A stretch of DNA of 64,000 bases from positions 113,900,183-113,964,182 of the forward strand of contig OY998180.1 in the NCBI GenBank assembly GCA_963921935.1, written 5' to 3'. The translations under genes and the position numbers were made by a program. The stretch's first letter is position 1. Every line of letters starts with the position of its first letter. This DNA is from Galeruca laticollis (lineage: Eukaryota > Arthropoda > Insecta > Coleoptera > Chrysomelidae). Below the pieces are notes generated by a model. It saw only the letters and a list, made by a program, of their open reading frames with translations, was not told the DNA's origin and ran no database searches. Positions 9,295 to 20,399 of the stretch are shown piece after piece.

Positions 9295-10104
9295 TTATAA
9301 CCTCAGAAGTATTTCTCTGTCACATCCCCAATAAATACTAGCTAATTCTTTCAGTGGATTGAGCGCTTTCTTGCATCTCAGTATTAGATCGTTTATATGT
9401 AAGTCCCATCTCAATTTTCTATCTAATATCATTCCTAGAAATTTGACAGAGTCGCTGCATACTAGTTCATGTTCAGACAGTTTCAATTTCGGATCATTAT
9501 GACCTGATCTAAGTCGACAGAAATGAACACATTTGGTTTTCGCAGCAGAGAAAGTGAACCATAAAGTCTTCGCTCGCTTACAGAGGCTATTTATGGCTTC
9601 CTGAAAAGTTCGCTCTATGTCGTCCATAGATGTTGCAGAGTAGAAGATCGTTAAATCATCAACGTATAAACTTCGTCCCACTGTTGGATTGAGATTATCT
9701 AGAAGAACGTTAACTGCAATAGCAAAAAGTACTACGCTCAGAGTAGATCCTTGTGGTACTCCGTTTTCTAATATATGTAGCTCTGAGGAAGTCGATGCTT
9801 TCCTGACACGGAATTCACGTTGTTTGAGAAAACTTGCGATGAAATTTGGTAGTCTCCCCTCCATGTCCCACTTTCGGAGTTGGTCGAGAATGTTGAAGCG
9901 CCAGGTTGTATCAAATGCCTTTTCTAGGTAAAAAAACACTGCTACTGTGTGGTTTCTGTGGGAAAAACTATCCTGGATTTCTTTCTCTAGCAGAAAAAGA
10001 TTGTCAATTGTAGACCTGTGGCTCCTATAACCAGACTGAACATATGACAAGAGATGATTGGATTCCAGATACCACATAAGTCTGATGCTTATCATCTTCT
10101 CCAT
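9295..10104 (-). pseudogene. I-like copy 1 ORF2 RT core
   Basis: A 269-residue segment with RT motifs in order: SGYRSHRSTIDNLFLLE, LEKAFDTTW (motif A, first catalytic Asp), GVPQGSTLSVVLFAIAVN (motif B), LYVDDLTIFYS (motif C), and KFLGMILDRKLRW (motif E region). The catalytic aspartates are intact. It is in the same frame as the preceding 11514-10165 segment and is separated from it by one TAA stop at about 10165. A second stop lies at 9295. Confidence 0.9.
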
Positions 10105-10164
10105 AAATTTGCTAAGACAGCTTGTGAGTGAGATGGGTCGATAACTACAAGTAAGTTTTGGGTC

Positions 10165-11845
10165 TTACCCTATTTTAAGAACAGGAATAACTACGGCCTC
10201 CCGCCATTTCTCTGGGTAGGTGCCGTCGATCCATATTCTATTATACAAATCTAATCGTATTTTTTTTGATAAATTTGGTAGCTGTCTGATGAATCTATAT
10301 ACAATGTTGTCTCCTCCTGGTGCGGAGTCTTTCATTTCATAAAGTGCATTATCTAGTTCCTCTAGGGTGAGAAGGTGATTATAGTTGGATATATTTTCTT
10401 CCTGAAAGTCAATTTCTCGCTCTTCTGCCTGTCTATGGAACTGGAACTCGGGGTCGTAGTGTTCCGAGCTACTGATATATTCGAATTGATTAGCTAAATG
10501 CTCAGCAATCTCTTCCTCACTGATTATAAAGTGGCCATCGATTTCTAAAACCCGTGATGCATCCGTGAATGTCTTTCCTAGAATAGCGCGAATTTTTGTC
10601 CATACTTCTGATGCGGGTGTTCTAGCTGTGATAGTAGAGACATATGTTTCCCACGTAGCTCTTTTACTATTACGTATGGCACGCCTTGCTCTTGCACGTG
10701 CTCTCTTAAACGATATAGTATTTTCCAATGTGAGTGAACGTTTTAGAGTAGTCAAGGCGTGGTTTTCATCTGCCACAAGTTTGGCAACAATGTCATTCCA
10801 CCAGGGAGTTGATTTAGTACCTTTACGACCACTTGATAGTGGAACCGATATTTCCGCTGCTGATAAAATCTCACTACTGATCAGTTCTGTGGCTCCATTG
10901 ATATCGGTATCAGGCAGCTGTAAGTTTCCTAATTGTTGTCTATACCGATCCCAGTTAGCATCACTCAATATCCATCGTCTGGGCAGTGCTCGTGGGATGA
11001 ATCGGCCAGCAAATTCAATTGAAATTGGAAAGTGATCTGTAAGATGATCTCCCAAACAGTTCCATTGTAGCGATGTCGATATAACTGATGAGCATAATGC
11101 TAAATCGATAGCTGACAATGAGTTGGATCTTAGGTTTATATAAGTACCCTCACCATTATTCAAGAGAACAAGGTTCATTTCGTCGATGAAATTTTCGATA
11201 ATTCTGCCTCTATTGTCCAGTCTATTCGAACCCCAGAATGGATTATGTGAGTTAAAGTCTCCCACAATCAAGAAGGGAGCTGGTAACTGGTCAGGGATAT
11301 TTCTTAGATCTTCAATAGTCCAATTACCGTCAGGTAAGTAGATGTTGCAAATTGAAAATTGGATCGGATAATAAACGTGGACAGCGATAACTTGTAATCT
11401 GCTCTGTATAGGAATATTCCGGTGGGGAATATTATCCTTGAGAAAGATAGCTACACCACCTCTGGCTCTGAGATCAGGAATAACATCCTTTCTGTAACTA
11501 TTGTATCCTCTCAAAGAGAAATTCTCTCGAGATTTCAGGTGAGTCTCCTGAAGACATATGCAAAAGGGTGTCCTTTCATTGAGAATATTTTTAGAGTTCC
11601 GGGAAGTGGGTTATACAGCCATTGCAATTCCAAAATATTAGGTTTTCTAGATTGAACGTGAACGTAAGGTGTATTTGTGAAAAGTTTGAAGGACAGTAGG
11701 TATACAGTATCTTGAGACAAAACTTCAATTCATTTTCTAGGTTTACCCTTTGGCCATCCTTTTTTCTTTTTAGTACTCTGGGAGGATTGAGTATTCGAGG
11801 AGTATGTACTACCATCTGAATCTTCCTCAGAGCTGACGTTCGCAT
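10165..11845 (-). pseudogene. I-like copy 1 ORF2 AP endonuclease and RT N-terminus
   Basis: The AP-endonuclease start is recognisable as WNCNG near 11620 in one frame. A frameshift near 11590 passes to the 449-residue frame 11514-10165. That frame reads SLRGYNSYRK at its start, then ARGGVAIF, GDFNSHNPFWG, the SAIDLAL segment and DHLTDHFPISI, the standard APE motif series, then PWWN. The RT N-terminal part follows with APGGDN and WREAVVIPVL. APE nicks the target DNA to prime reverse transcription. Confidence 0.85.
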
Positions 11846-12940
11846 CTTTAGCTTTGAATCGCTTCCTTTTGGTTATGGGAAGCGGAGGTTTAGGAGGGGA
11901 TGGGGGAGGGGGCTGATTCATAGAGGCTATGGGTTGGGGAATGATAGGTTGAGGGAAGGAGGATGATTCCAATAAATCTTTAACCACCTTCGATAGTAGG
12001 GGTATTATTCTGGCCACTATATCGTTAACGTTGGTGTTACTAGTTTGAACAGACTGGGCATACGTTACACCTGCCGTGGGTGTTGTGATTTGGACCCTTT
12101 TCTTCGCTTCGCGATAAGGAATTCGTTCTTGAATTTTAACTTTCTGGATAGCTTGCTCGATTTTTAGTTGCGGACATTGGCTTGAGTTAGCTGGGTGTGG
12201 ACCTTTACAGTTCACGCATACCTCTGGTTTTTCGCAGTCTGTCTCTGTATGTGGTGGCTTTTCGCATACACAGATTTGATCTTTCTTACACCAAGATGAC
12301 ATGTGACCAAAAAGTTGGCATTTGAAACACCTCATTGGGACAGGAAAATATGGTCGAATTTTCAGGTTGTAGAAAGCTGCTCGGATACTATTAGGCAAAA
12401 CTGGTGTATCAAATGTGAGAATATGATTGGAGTTTCGGTAATAATTCCTTCTCTCTTTGTTTTCATGCGTTTCACTTCAATGACACCTTGATCTTTAAGG
12501 CCTTCTAATTTTTTTTCGGTAGTGCAGTTTAGAAAATCTTTACAATACACGACACCTTTGACATTGTTCAACGTACCATGAGGGGTTACTTGTACATTGA
12601 AGTCTGAGAGTTTGTTAACTTTCATTAATCGTAATGACTGTGCTCGTGAAGAGGTTTCCACTAGGATGTCATCTCTCACTTTTCTTGTATTTTTCGTAGT
12701 ACCAATCAAACCATACTTAACTTCACTGATTAAAAAAGGGCTGACTTTCGAGAAATCCTCCCCATCCAATCTCTTAATGAGTAAGAACCGAGGGACAGGT
12801 CCCATCGTCTCTGTATTCATAGCATTTCCTGTTTCGTTGGAGTTAGGATTCTCCGTATTTTCTAATTTATTTGAGGTATTCATATGATTCCCACGAGTTG
12901 GGATGTACTGGGTATAACTGTGGTAGTGCACCCTTGCCAC
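11730..12940 (-). pseudogene. I-like copy 1 ORF1 (gag-like, CCHC)
   Basis: Two overlapping frames (12940-12362 and 12398-11730) together make a gag-like ORF1 broken by one frameshift near 12380. The N-terminal half has PRFLLIKRLDGEDFSKVSPF, shared with copy 2. The C-terminal half has three zinc knuckles (CFKCQLFGHMSSWC, CVCEKPPHTETDC, CVNCKGPHPANSSQC), a Pro-rich stretch and a basic GWPKGKPRK tail resembling an AT-hook or nuclear-localisation signal. ORF1 of I elements binds RNA and forms the particle. The start codon at 12940 was chosen by frame only. Confidence 0.82.
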
Positions 12941-13388
12941 AGAGAGGCTTAGTACAACCGAAGGTCTTCTGGTATTCGGAGGGAACCGTTAGCGATCAAC
13001 TACGCATGATCATTCATCTATCGGCACGGTCTCTTCCACCTTAGATTTCGGATTTTTTTATCGCTGGTTTACTCCATCGGGACTCTTCTGTCTGGGTTAC
13101 CATACCATAGCCGAGGGTTCCAGTTTTTCGGCGCCGGAAACTCGCCGCTCGTCCCCCATGTCTGGTCAGGACTTGCCAGTGTGTTTGGATGTAACTTGGG
13201 CATGTTGGATCTTCTACTGGCATTTGTTGGTGCTATCACATCGGCATAGATAGCCCCACCAGTGCCCCACTGACCATTTCTGAGCTGTTTTTTAGTTTCA
13301 CTCCTCCCTTCCCGTCCTTGCGGCTCGAGGAGGGAGGAAGCTACTCAGCCACTCCACCAACGACAAGGTCTTACAGCTCCTAGGAGGG
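12941..13388 (-). promoter_or_regulatory. I-like 5' UTR with conserved upstream ORF
   Basis: The outer 308 bp (about 13081-13388) are about 97% identical by eye to 36460-36768 of copy 2, far closer than the two ORF1 proteins are. The region encodes a short minus-strand frame (13223-13041) beginning MPVEDPTCPSY that recurs in copy 2. A CCTCCCT/AGGGAGG stem is visible near 13300-13340. LINE 5' UTRs usually hold the internal promoter. Confidence 0.7.
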
Positions 13389-13516
13389 TATTATTATTAT
13401 TATTATTATTTTGTTTTTATTATAGAGCATCGACTGCTTTGGTCATTAGCTCTTCTAATTTGGAGGAGAGAGAACTCATGTTCACCCTACGTATAATCGG
13501 GTAGTGTTGGACTCCT
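13389..13516 (-). mobile_element. I-like LINE, 3'-end fragment
   Basis: (TTA)n followed by the 3' UTR sequence GAGCATCGACTGCTTTGGTC and a TATAATCGGGTAGTG-like end, nearly identical to 31555-31650 of I-like copy 2. Only about 100 bp of element remain, so it is an extremely 5'-truncated insertion placed exactly between two (TTA)n tracts. Confidence 0.8.
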
Positions 13517-13564
13517 ATTATTATTATTATTATTATTATTATCATTATTATTATTATTATTATT
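13517..13564. repeat. (TTA)n microsatellite
   Basis: TTA repeat with one ATC interruption, between the I-like 3' fragment and the CR1/L2-like copy A. Confidence 0.95.
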
Positions 13565-14550
13565 GTCAGAATAAAATGATCTGGAACATAGTAAACCAGG
13601 AGAGAGAGAACAATAAATGTCGTAATACAGTTTCTGCGTTAACATCTTCGGAATTTAACAGCTTTTTTGCTAACATTGCAGTCTTGGGACCCTTACTGTT
13701 TCTAATATTTATTAATGACTTGCCGTGAGCCGTTAACGGATGTACTTGTATTTCATATGCTGACGACACGACACTACTTTATGATGAAGATGAGTCTGAT
13801 GAATCTGAACATCTTTCATTAGCAAAAAATTGGTTTGTGGCTAATAGACTTCAATTGAATGAAAGCAAGACCGTCAAAATCACTTTCACCTCGGACAAGC
13901 TTGCTCATAAGTCACAACCAGTTAAGCTTCTTGAGTTAACACTTGACTCGAGTCTTACCTGGTCTGCTCAAATTGAAGCCTTGTGCTCTGCGGTGTCTTC
14001 GCAAATTTATGCACTGCGGCAGCTTCGGCATTGCTTGCAAACCAAGGCCCTTCGTACTGTGTATTTTGGCACCATTCACTCACTTCTCACTTACGGCATT
14101 AGATTTTGGGGAAACTCGAGTGGGGCTTATAAAGTTTTCGCTCTTCAGAAATCCGCCGTGAGGATTGTCGGGAATGCTCCTTATGGTTCGCACTGCCTTG
14201 CACTGTTTAGGGGGTGCAGGATTTTACCGGTTCCTTGTCTGTACATTTATGAAACATTAGTATTGATTCACAAAAAAAGATCCAATTATAATTCGCACTA
14301 TAATATTCATACCTACGGCACGAGGAATGCGGTGGATCTTGTGGCCCCTTTCTCTAGGCTTAGGACTACCCAGGCGAATAAACTAAATGTTGAGTATTAC
14401 AATGTTTTTAATAGTTTTTATAGAGGTCTCGATCTCCAAAATAGGAGTCTTCGTGAATTTTGTAAATCGGCTAAGATGTTTTTATTGGAACATTGTTTTT
14501 ATTCTATCGAAGATTTTTTAAAATTTGCGCCCAGAGACCGCCGTTGTTAA
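13565..14550 (+). pseudogene. CR1/L2-like copy A, RT C-terminal part
   Basis: After the deletion junction the frame reads LGPLLFLIFINDLP, then YADDTTLLYDEDE (catalytic Asp pair at 13762-13767), WF..NRLQLNESKT, a GLTLDSSLTW-like segment with one change (ELTLDSSLTW), and the 237-residue frame 13837-14550 ending RDRRC. The C-terminal part after RT has the conserved GIRFWGNSSGAYKVFALQK and ends with DLQNRSLREFCK. A stop at about 13726 interrupts the fused frame. It has no endonuclease. Confidence 0.85.
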
Positions 14551-14724
14551 TTTTATTTTTTAGTTGATGTTTTATTACCTTTAACCCAGTTTTAAATTAT
14601 TGTTACTTTTCTTTTATTAATTGTTTCAAATATTGTTTTATTCCTTTCATGATGACTGACTTCAAACATAATACATATGTACATGTTGTCAATAAACGTA
14701 TATCTATCTATCTATTTATTATTA
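14531..14724 (+). repeat. 193-bp direct repeat, left copy
   Basis: The end of copy A's coding region, its 3' UTR, the (ATCT)n tail and the start of the TTA run. It recurs at 16549-16741 with two differences, on the other side of I-like copy 3. Confidence 0.88.
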
Positions 14725-16548
14725 TTATTATTATTTTTTTTTGTGTTTGAGCATCGACATCTAGGTCATTGTGCTCGTCGATATATCATTGGGGTAATTT
14801 ATATTTTATAAAATTAATTTGTGGACTTTAGATAAGTTATCACCTGGTTAAGCTCGTCATTTTGGTTTCTAAGAATGTTTTCGATCTGGGGTATTTTGAG
14901 GAATTGTCTGTGAAAATTGAAGGCTGCACAAGTAAATATATGTTGTGTTGTCAGTGGGATGCCGCACTTCTCACATCTAGGTTTGTTCTTTCCAAGGAGG
15001 AGGTGTAAATGGGTTAGGTTTGTGTGGCCTATCCTTAATCGGCTGAGGACGACTTGTTCACGCCTTGTAAGAGTTTTGGGGTAGAACCATTTTTGTACGC
15101 TCGGTTTAATGTGTCTTAATTGTCCGTCATATGTATTCCATCTGTTCTGCCATGCTTCGTAAATTTTATTCTTTATATCCGTTTTCATATCCAGGAAGGT
15201 GTTAGGTATGCCTTTGTCAACTGTTCCGCTTGTGGCTTTTTTTGCTACTAGATCAGCTTCAGTATTACCGGTAATATCGGTATGCCCAGGTATCCACATT
15301 ATTGAAATAGTCCTTTGCATACTGTATAGATGGGTTGATAATTCTTGAATGCGTACAACCCATTCATTTGCAGAAAAACGATTTTTTGTCGAGAGAGTGG
15401 CAGTTAAGGAATCCGTACAAACTAAACATTTTTCAAAGCTGCTCTGACTGAAGTACAACAACGCTTGCCATATTGCATACAACTCGGCATTAAGTATACT
15501 AGACTCTTGGTTTAGGGTCCAAAAGAAGGAATCTACACCGATTACGATTGCCGCCCCTGTTCCATTATCTGATTTGGAACCATCTGTGTAGATGATTAAA
15601 TGTTCGTTGTATAGATCCATTTGTTCTAAAAATAGCGTTCGGTAGATCGATGGAGCGGTATCTTCTTTTTTGTATTTACTGAGAGATATGTTTATTTGTG
15701 GTAGTTTTCTTAGCCATGGAGGAGTGTCATACGTATAGGTCATTTTTTCTATTTGTAAGTTTATCCTGTACTCTTCAGATGTGTCTGAAAAACGAATACT
15801 GGATGGTTTAGTTGAACTACGTCTTAGTGTGTGTGGACTGGGAAGGTTTGTGAAAATCTTGTTATTTAAATGGTTGGGTAACGTTTGTATTTTCACGCCA
15901 TATGTTATGAGCTGCATATCTCTCCTTAAGTTTAGGGGTAAGGACGAAGCATCGCATAAGATTGCTTCTATAGGGCTTGTTCTGAATGCATCGATTGCAT
16001 GTCTTACTGCGAGATTTTGGATTTTATTTAGCTGGTTCAAGTGTGAACGTCTTGCAGAACCATAAACAATACAGCCAAAGTCAATTTTGGATTGCACTAA
16101 AGTTTGATAGATGCGTAATAAAATTTCTCTGTCGGACCCCCATCGGATACTCGACAAACATTTGATAATGTTAATAACTCTTCGGCATCTGTTAATCAGA
16201 TATTCAATGTGCGGTCTCCAGTTTAATTTTTGGTCAAGTATCATACCTAATAATTTTGTTTTATGTTTTATCTCGATATTCTGACTTTGCAGCTTTAGTT
16301 GTGGTTCGGCGTGGTCGGATCTTAATCTGCAGAAATGGATGGCGTGGGACTTCGAAGGTGAAAATTTAAAACCGCTGGCTCTAGCAGTTTCTTCTAGGCT
16401 GTTGATTTGTCCTTGTAATGAATTCTCAATTTCCGGAATTGAATGACTGTAAGAATAAATGGTTAGATCGTCGACATATAAAGCTGCTTTGGTGTTTTCT
16501 CCGATGTTACAAACAAGACAGTTAATTGCAATGGCAAAAAGAGTTACG
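14725..16548 (-). mobile_element. I-like LINE copy 3, 5'-truncated
   Basis: A minus-strand I-like element of a different subfamily, 1.8 kb, truncated inside the RT domain just before motif C. Its 3' end (GAGCATCGAC and the (TAA)n tail) lies at 14735-14765. It is bracketed by a 193-bp direct repeat of its target, consistent with an unusually long target-site duplication. Confidence 0.85.
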
Positions 16549-16574
16549 CCAGAGACCGCCGTTGTTAATTTCAT
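14814..16574 (-). pseudogene. I-like copy 3 ORF2 (RT end, RNase H, Zn)
   Basis: An intact 586-residue frame, the longest undamaged I-like coding stretch here. The first eight residues come from the flanking CR1-like 3' UTR. Then follow LFAIAIN (end of motif B), ALYVDDLTIYS (motif C), LLGMILDQKLNW, the connector ending LRRDMQLI, RNase H from about residue 330 (HLIIYTDGSKSDNGTGAAI; VCTDSLTATL; MWIPGHTDITGN), and the C-terminal PRCEKCGIPLTTQHIFTCAA zinc motif. It lacks APE and the RT fingers, so it is not autonomous despite its open frame. Confidence 0.88.
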
Positions 16575-16741
16575 TTTTTAGTTGATGTTTTATTACCTTA
16601 AACCCAGTTTTAAATTATTGTTACTTTTCTTTTATTAATTGTTTCAAATATTGTTTTATTCCTTTCATGATGACTGACTTCAAACATAATACATATGTAC
16701 ATGTTGTCAATAAACGTATATCTATCTATCTATTTATTATT
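16549..16741 (+). repeat. 193-bp direct repeat, right copy (CR1/L2-like copy B)
   Basis: A second copy of the 14531-14724 sequence, with only two substitutions seen. It shares with copy A features absent from copy C (CCGCCGTTGTTAA and ATCTATCTATCTATTTATTATT), so it was copied from A rather than being an independent insertion. Confidence 0.85.
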
Positions 16742-16811
16742 TTTTTTTTCACGTTAGCTGGATGTTTAGCGTGAGAACCGGCAAGGTTAGTTGCAAGGTT
16801 TCCAGCATTTC

Positions 16812-17744
16812 CTATGTATTTTTGTTCAACACTTTTCTGACTATATTGCACGAGCTCAAAATGACCGCTTTTTGTAGCTCGTAGAAAAGATTTTTTTGGA
16901 GTCCTAGGCTATCCAGGTTCTTTTTCAGGTCTTTCGGTATTTCTCCAGTGGCTCCAATAATAATTGGGATGGTTTTGACCGTTTTCGCCTGCCATGTCTC
17001 TTTCAGGTCCTCGCACAATGGTGAGTATTTTTCTATTTTTTCCATGCCCTTTTTTTGTATGTTAGCAGCCGCTGGAACCGAAACATCCACCAAGAGTATT
17101 TCTTTTTCAGTTTTATTGAAAACCAGTATGTCGGGTCTGTTGTGTTGTACAGTCCTGTCTGTTTGGATATCTCTGTCCCAGTATAGCAAAAACTTGTCGC
17201 TTTCTAACACATGTTGGGGTGTGTACTTGTAGTATGGCGTTTTCGCCTCAGTTAAATCTAGTTTGTGGGCAAGTTCTGTATGTATGATTTTAGCGACGTT
17301 ATTATGTCGAGTAGTGTATTCTCTAGGAGCAAGTGTTTTGCAACCGCTAAGGAGGTGTTCAACATTTTCATGTTTGTCTCCACACATTCTGCACTATGTT
17401 GATATAATGCTTTGGTCTTTGACTATATATTTAAGGTATGAACGAGTAGGGATGACCTGGTCTTGGATGGCGCACATGAAACCTTCTGTATCTGGGAAAA
17501 TATTACCATTATTGAGCCATGCTATGGAAGCAGCTTTGTCTAAGGAAGTATTATTTAGTGTATTTGGATATCGTCCATGCAGCTCTTTTTCTTTCCATTG
17601 TGATTCCAGTGCTAAGACGGAGTGCTGCGGGTCGCATGCGTATTCTGTATCAGTTAGGTTTAGCGGTGTTATATTTTTATCGACATTTATGATTGCATGA
17701 TGGAGGGGGGAATCTGTTGCTCGGTTGTAAAAGTAGTTGCGCAT
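16812..17744 (-). pseudogene. D1 linker, CCHC and REL endonuclease
   Basis: One frame, interrupted only by a TAG at 17394-17396 that falls immediately before the zinc motif CRMCGDKHENVEHLLSGC. After the zinc motif come YYKYTP, LLYWDRDIQTDRT, then RPDILVFNKTEKEILLVDVSVP, the R-PD...(D/E) signature of the restriction-like endonuclease of R2/R4 elements, then KYSPLCEDLKETW and IPIIIGATGEIP. The enzyme nicks the TAA-repeat target. The linker segment 17744-17394 carries HHAIINVDKNITPLNLT and HGRYPNTLNN, typical of the region between RT and the zinc finger. Confidence 0.88.
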
Positions 17745-19968
17745 GAGTTCTATTTGTTTTTTTTTGCATAATGCGCATGTCAGCTATACCTCTGCCTCCT
17801 TTATTCCGAGGTAGGTGGAACCTTTCCTTGCATGCTTTGGGGTGATGTTTTCGATGTTTAGTAAAGCATACTCTAGTTGCTCTATTGAGGTCTTCGAGTT
17901 CCGTAATAGTCCAGTTTATGACACCAAAGCTATATGTTACTACAGGAATAGCATAAGCATATATTGCCGTCGTGATGTTTTGTGCGGATAATTGTGTTTT
18001 GAGAATGTCTTTGGTTCGCTCTTTTAATTTATTTTTAAGTTGCTTTTTTACTTCCGGCTCTTGGATGCCTAACGATTGAGCAAATCCCAGATATTTGTAA
18101 GTATCACTTTTTTCCATGCGAGAGATGATTCCACCACCTGATGCTAGTGTGAGCGTGTAATCCTCTGTTTCGTGCCATTTTCCTTTCCGAATACTGTTGA
18201 TCTTGCACTTCTCTAATCTAAATTTCATTCGTATATCATTCGAAAAGTTCTCAATGCATCGAAGCTCTTTTTGTAATCCATTTTGAGTTGCCGAGAATAC
18301 TTTGATGTCATCCATGTACATTAAGTGTGAGAGCTGAACATGTTCATTTATCTCATAGCCATTTTTTAGATCATTAAGAGCAGTAGAGAGTGGGTTGATG
18401 GCTATGCAGAACCAGAGCGCACTTAGGGCGTCACCTTGAAAGATTCCACGCATGATTTTTATATTGATTTCATCGCTGTCTGCGGCTCCATCAATTAGTC
18501 TGGTTTCCCATTGTGCCATCATTGCTTTCAGAAGCTCAATTATGTTGGGGTTCACTTTGTACATAGATAAACATTCAATAAGCCAAGAGTGTGGAACGCT
18601 ATCAAACGCTTTCTGGTAGTCGATAAATGCCATATACATATTGTTCTTTTTCTTTATTGCATGTTTTGTTACAGTGTTATCTATTATAAGTTGTTCCCGA
18701 CATCCTTGCGCTTTCTTCCTGCATCCCTTCTGTTCCTCGGCTAGAAGTTTATGGTCTGTGAGATGTTCGTAGATTTTGTTACATATAATACCACTTAGAA
18801 TCTTATAGAGAGTGGGAAGGCAGGTGATTGGTCTGTATTTCGAAGGGTCTTCTGAAGGCTGATCTGTTTTGGGGATAAGGTATGTCACACCCTTCATCAT
18901 AAAACTCGGTATTTTCTCTGGGTTGGCTATCAGGTCATTCAAAAGATCCAGAAGTTTTGATCTGATATTGGTAAATTTTTTGTACCAAAAGTTTTGAATT
19001 TTGTCAGGCCCCGGTGCTTTCCAGTTAGAGGTGTGGTTCAGTGCCTCAGTAAGGTCCTCCATGGTGATTTTTTGGGATATCATGATCGGTATTTTGTTTC
19101 TAATCTTCCCTTCCTTCTTTATCCAATTAGCGGAGGACTTGTGCCTTATAGAATTTTCCCATATTCCACCCCAGAATTTCTTTATGGCTTCAGTTGTGGG
19201 GTATTTTGCATTACCATCGTTAGTTTGGTTGTTGCTTAATTTTCTATAAAAGTTTCTTTGGCTCTGGTTAAAAATCTTGTTGTCGGTTCTTCTTTTGTAC
19301 GATTCTTTGTATCTATTGAGCCTATTGGCAATGACTCTTAAGCGCTGCTTTAGGAGGTCCATTATTTCTATTTGCGATGGGTTGTTTTTATCTTTGTACG
19401 TTCGTATTATCTCTTGTGCTTTACGTCTTAATCTCTTATTTTGTGCGTTATGTTTTTGATCTTCTGTTAATATACCAATTTCTCTCCGTGTATTGTTGAG
19501 TTTTTTTGTCAGTCTTATTTCCCACCCTGGCCTGTTGTTTCTCTTCGCGTCCACTTTGGTTTGTGTTGTTATGTGTCCGCACATTTTTACAGTGGTCTGA
19601 GCTGCACAGTAGACTAGGTCGTGCAGCTCATTTATGTTGTTGCAGTTAGTTATCTCAGTCTGTAATAAGTCGTTGACCTCTTTTATCTTTGCTTTAGTTG
19701 TTTTATCAATGCGGATTTTCCTAATGGGAGGTCTAGATGTTGGGTCTAATCCAGTATATTTGGCTATGAATGCTTTTAGTGTATTGAACGCTTCTTGGTT
19801 TTCAGGAATTATTATTTGGATTTGTGTCACCTCTGGTTCTGCTTCTCGATTATTGTACGCATTTACTACTGGTGTGAATCCAAGTTCCCGAGCCACCTCT
19901 TCCCTGATGTTCTGGATTGTTCCCTGTGGGAGGCGGTTCTTGAGAAAAATTTGACGCCTCTGATCCAA
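17677..19968 (-). pseudogene. D1 reverse transcriptase
   Basis: An open 763-residue frame. Residues 1-300 are the pre-RT region (basic, with KIFNQSQRNFYRKLSNN). RT motifs follow: NWKAPGPDKIQNFWYKKF, PDIYRPIT-like SKYRPITCLPTLYK, EQKGCRKKAQGCREQLIID, MAFIDYQKAFDSVPHSW (motif A), GIFQGDALSALWFCIAINPLS (motif B), LSHLMYMDDIKVFSA (motif C), FRLEKCKINSIRKGKW and YKYLGFAQ. All catalytic aspartates are present, which makes this the best-preserved R4-like RT in the window. The frame shifts at both ends, near 19960 and near 17740. Confidence 0.9.
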
Positions 19969-20375
19969 TATATTTTGAAGTGTTTGGTTCGCAGTTCTGG
20001 AAACTGTCTCACCATTTCATCTCTCAACAGATTACCATATAGTTTTGAGTTAGTTTCCATTTCTGTTATTAGCAGATAGGTCCGATATAGGTGACGGTTA
20101 ATGTCTTCTGACCATTTGAATCGGGCCTTTCTGCCTTCGATACAGCCTACAGGTATGGGAGGGCCTTCACGTTCCTCGACATCTGCTGTAGGTGGAGTAG
20201 TTGGCTCTGAGTTCGTTTTTCTACTCCTAAGGTTAGCTCTGGTGGTTTCCTTACACAGGTTAGCGCCACCTGTCTCACTAGATCCTGCGCCAGCCTGGGG
20301 ATCATCAGGACGGTTCCGAATAGGAGGAGGCTGGTCTCCTACCCCGCCCGAGTAACGCTGTCTTCTTGTACGCAC
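19866..20375 (-). pseudogene. D1 N-terminal Myb-like region
   Basis: A 169-residue frame with a Pro- and Arg-rich start and then RFKWSEDINRHLYRTYLLI followed by LRDEMVRQFPEL, which resembles the Myb/SANT-like DNA-binding segment at the N-terminus of R2/R4-type proteins. The frame passes to the RT frame by a shift near 19960. The remaining residues after FSRTAS are out-of-frame read-through. The same kind of segment is seen in D6. Confidence 0.7.
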
Positions 20376-20399
20376 AGCATTAAAGTCACATTTAGGGGT

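Larger units (their letters stand above)
7793..13388 (-). mobile_element. I-clade LINE copy 1, near full length
   Basis: A 5.6-kb non-LTR retrotransposon on the minus strand: 5' UTR (13388-12941), gag-like ORF1 with CCHC knuckles, ORF2 with AP endonuclease, RT, RNase H and a C-terminal zinc motif, and a 3' UTR with a (TAA)n tail (TTA on the plus strand, 7793-7830). The APE-RT-RNase H order with TAA tails matches the I clade, whose Drosophila I factor also ends in TAA repeats. Both ends abut (TTA)n. Two in-frame stops and several frameshifts make it non-autonomous. Confidence 0.88.
13565..14724 (+). mobile_element. CR1/L2-like LINE copy A, internally deleted
   Basis: This is a 5'-truncated plus-strand copy that begins at the equivalent of 25750 in full-length copy C. 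It jumps at about 13681 to the equivalent of about 26570, losing about 700 bp of RT, and continues to the 3' UTR and an (ATCT)n tail. It keeps bases that copy C has lost: the reading frame at the stretch equivalent to 25843, and the YADD motif. Confidence 0.85.
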
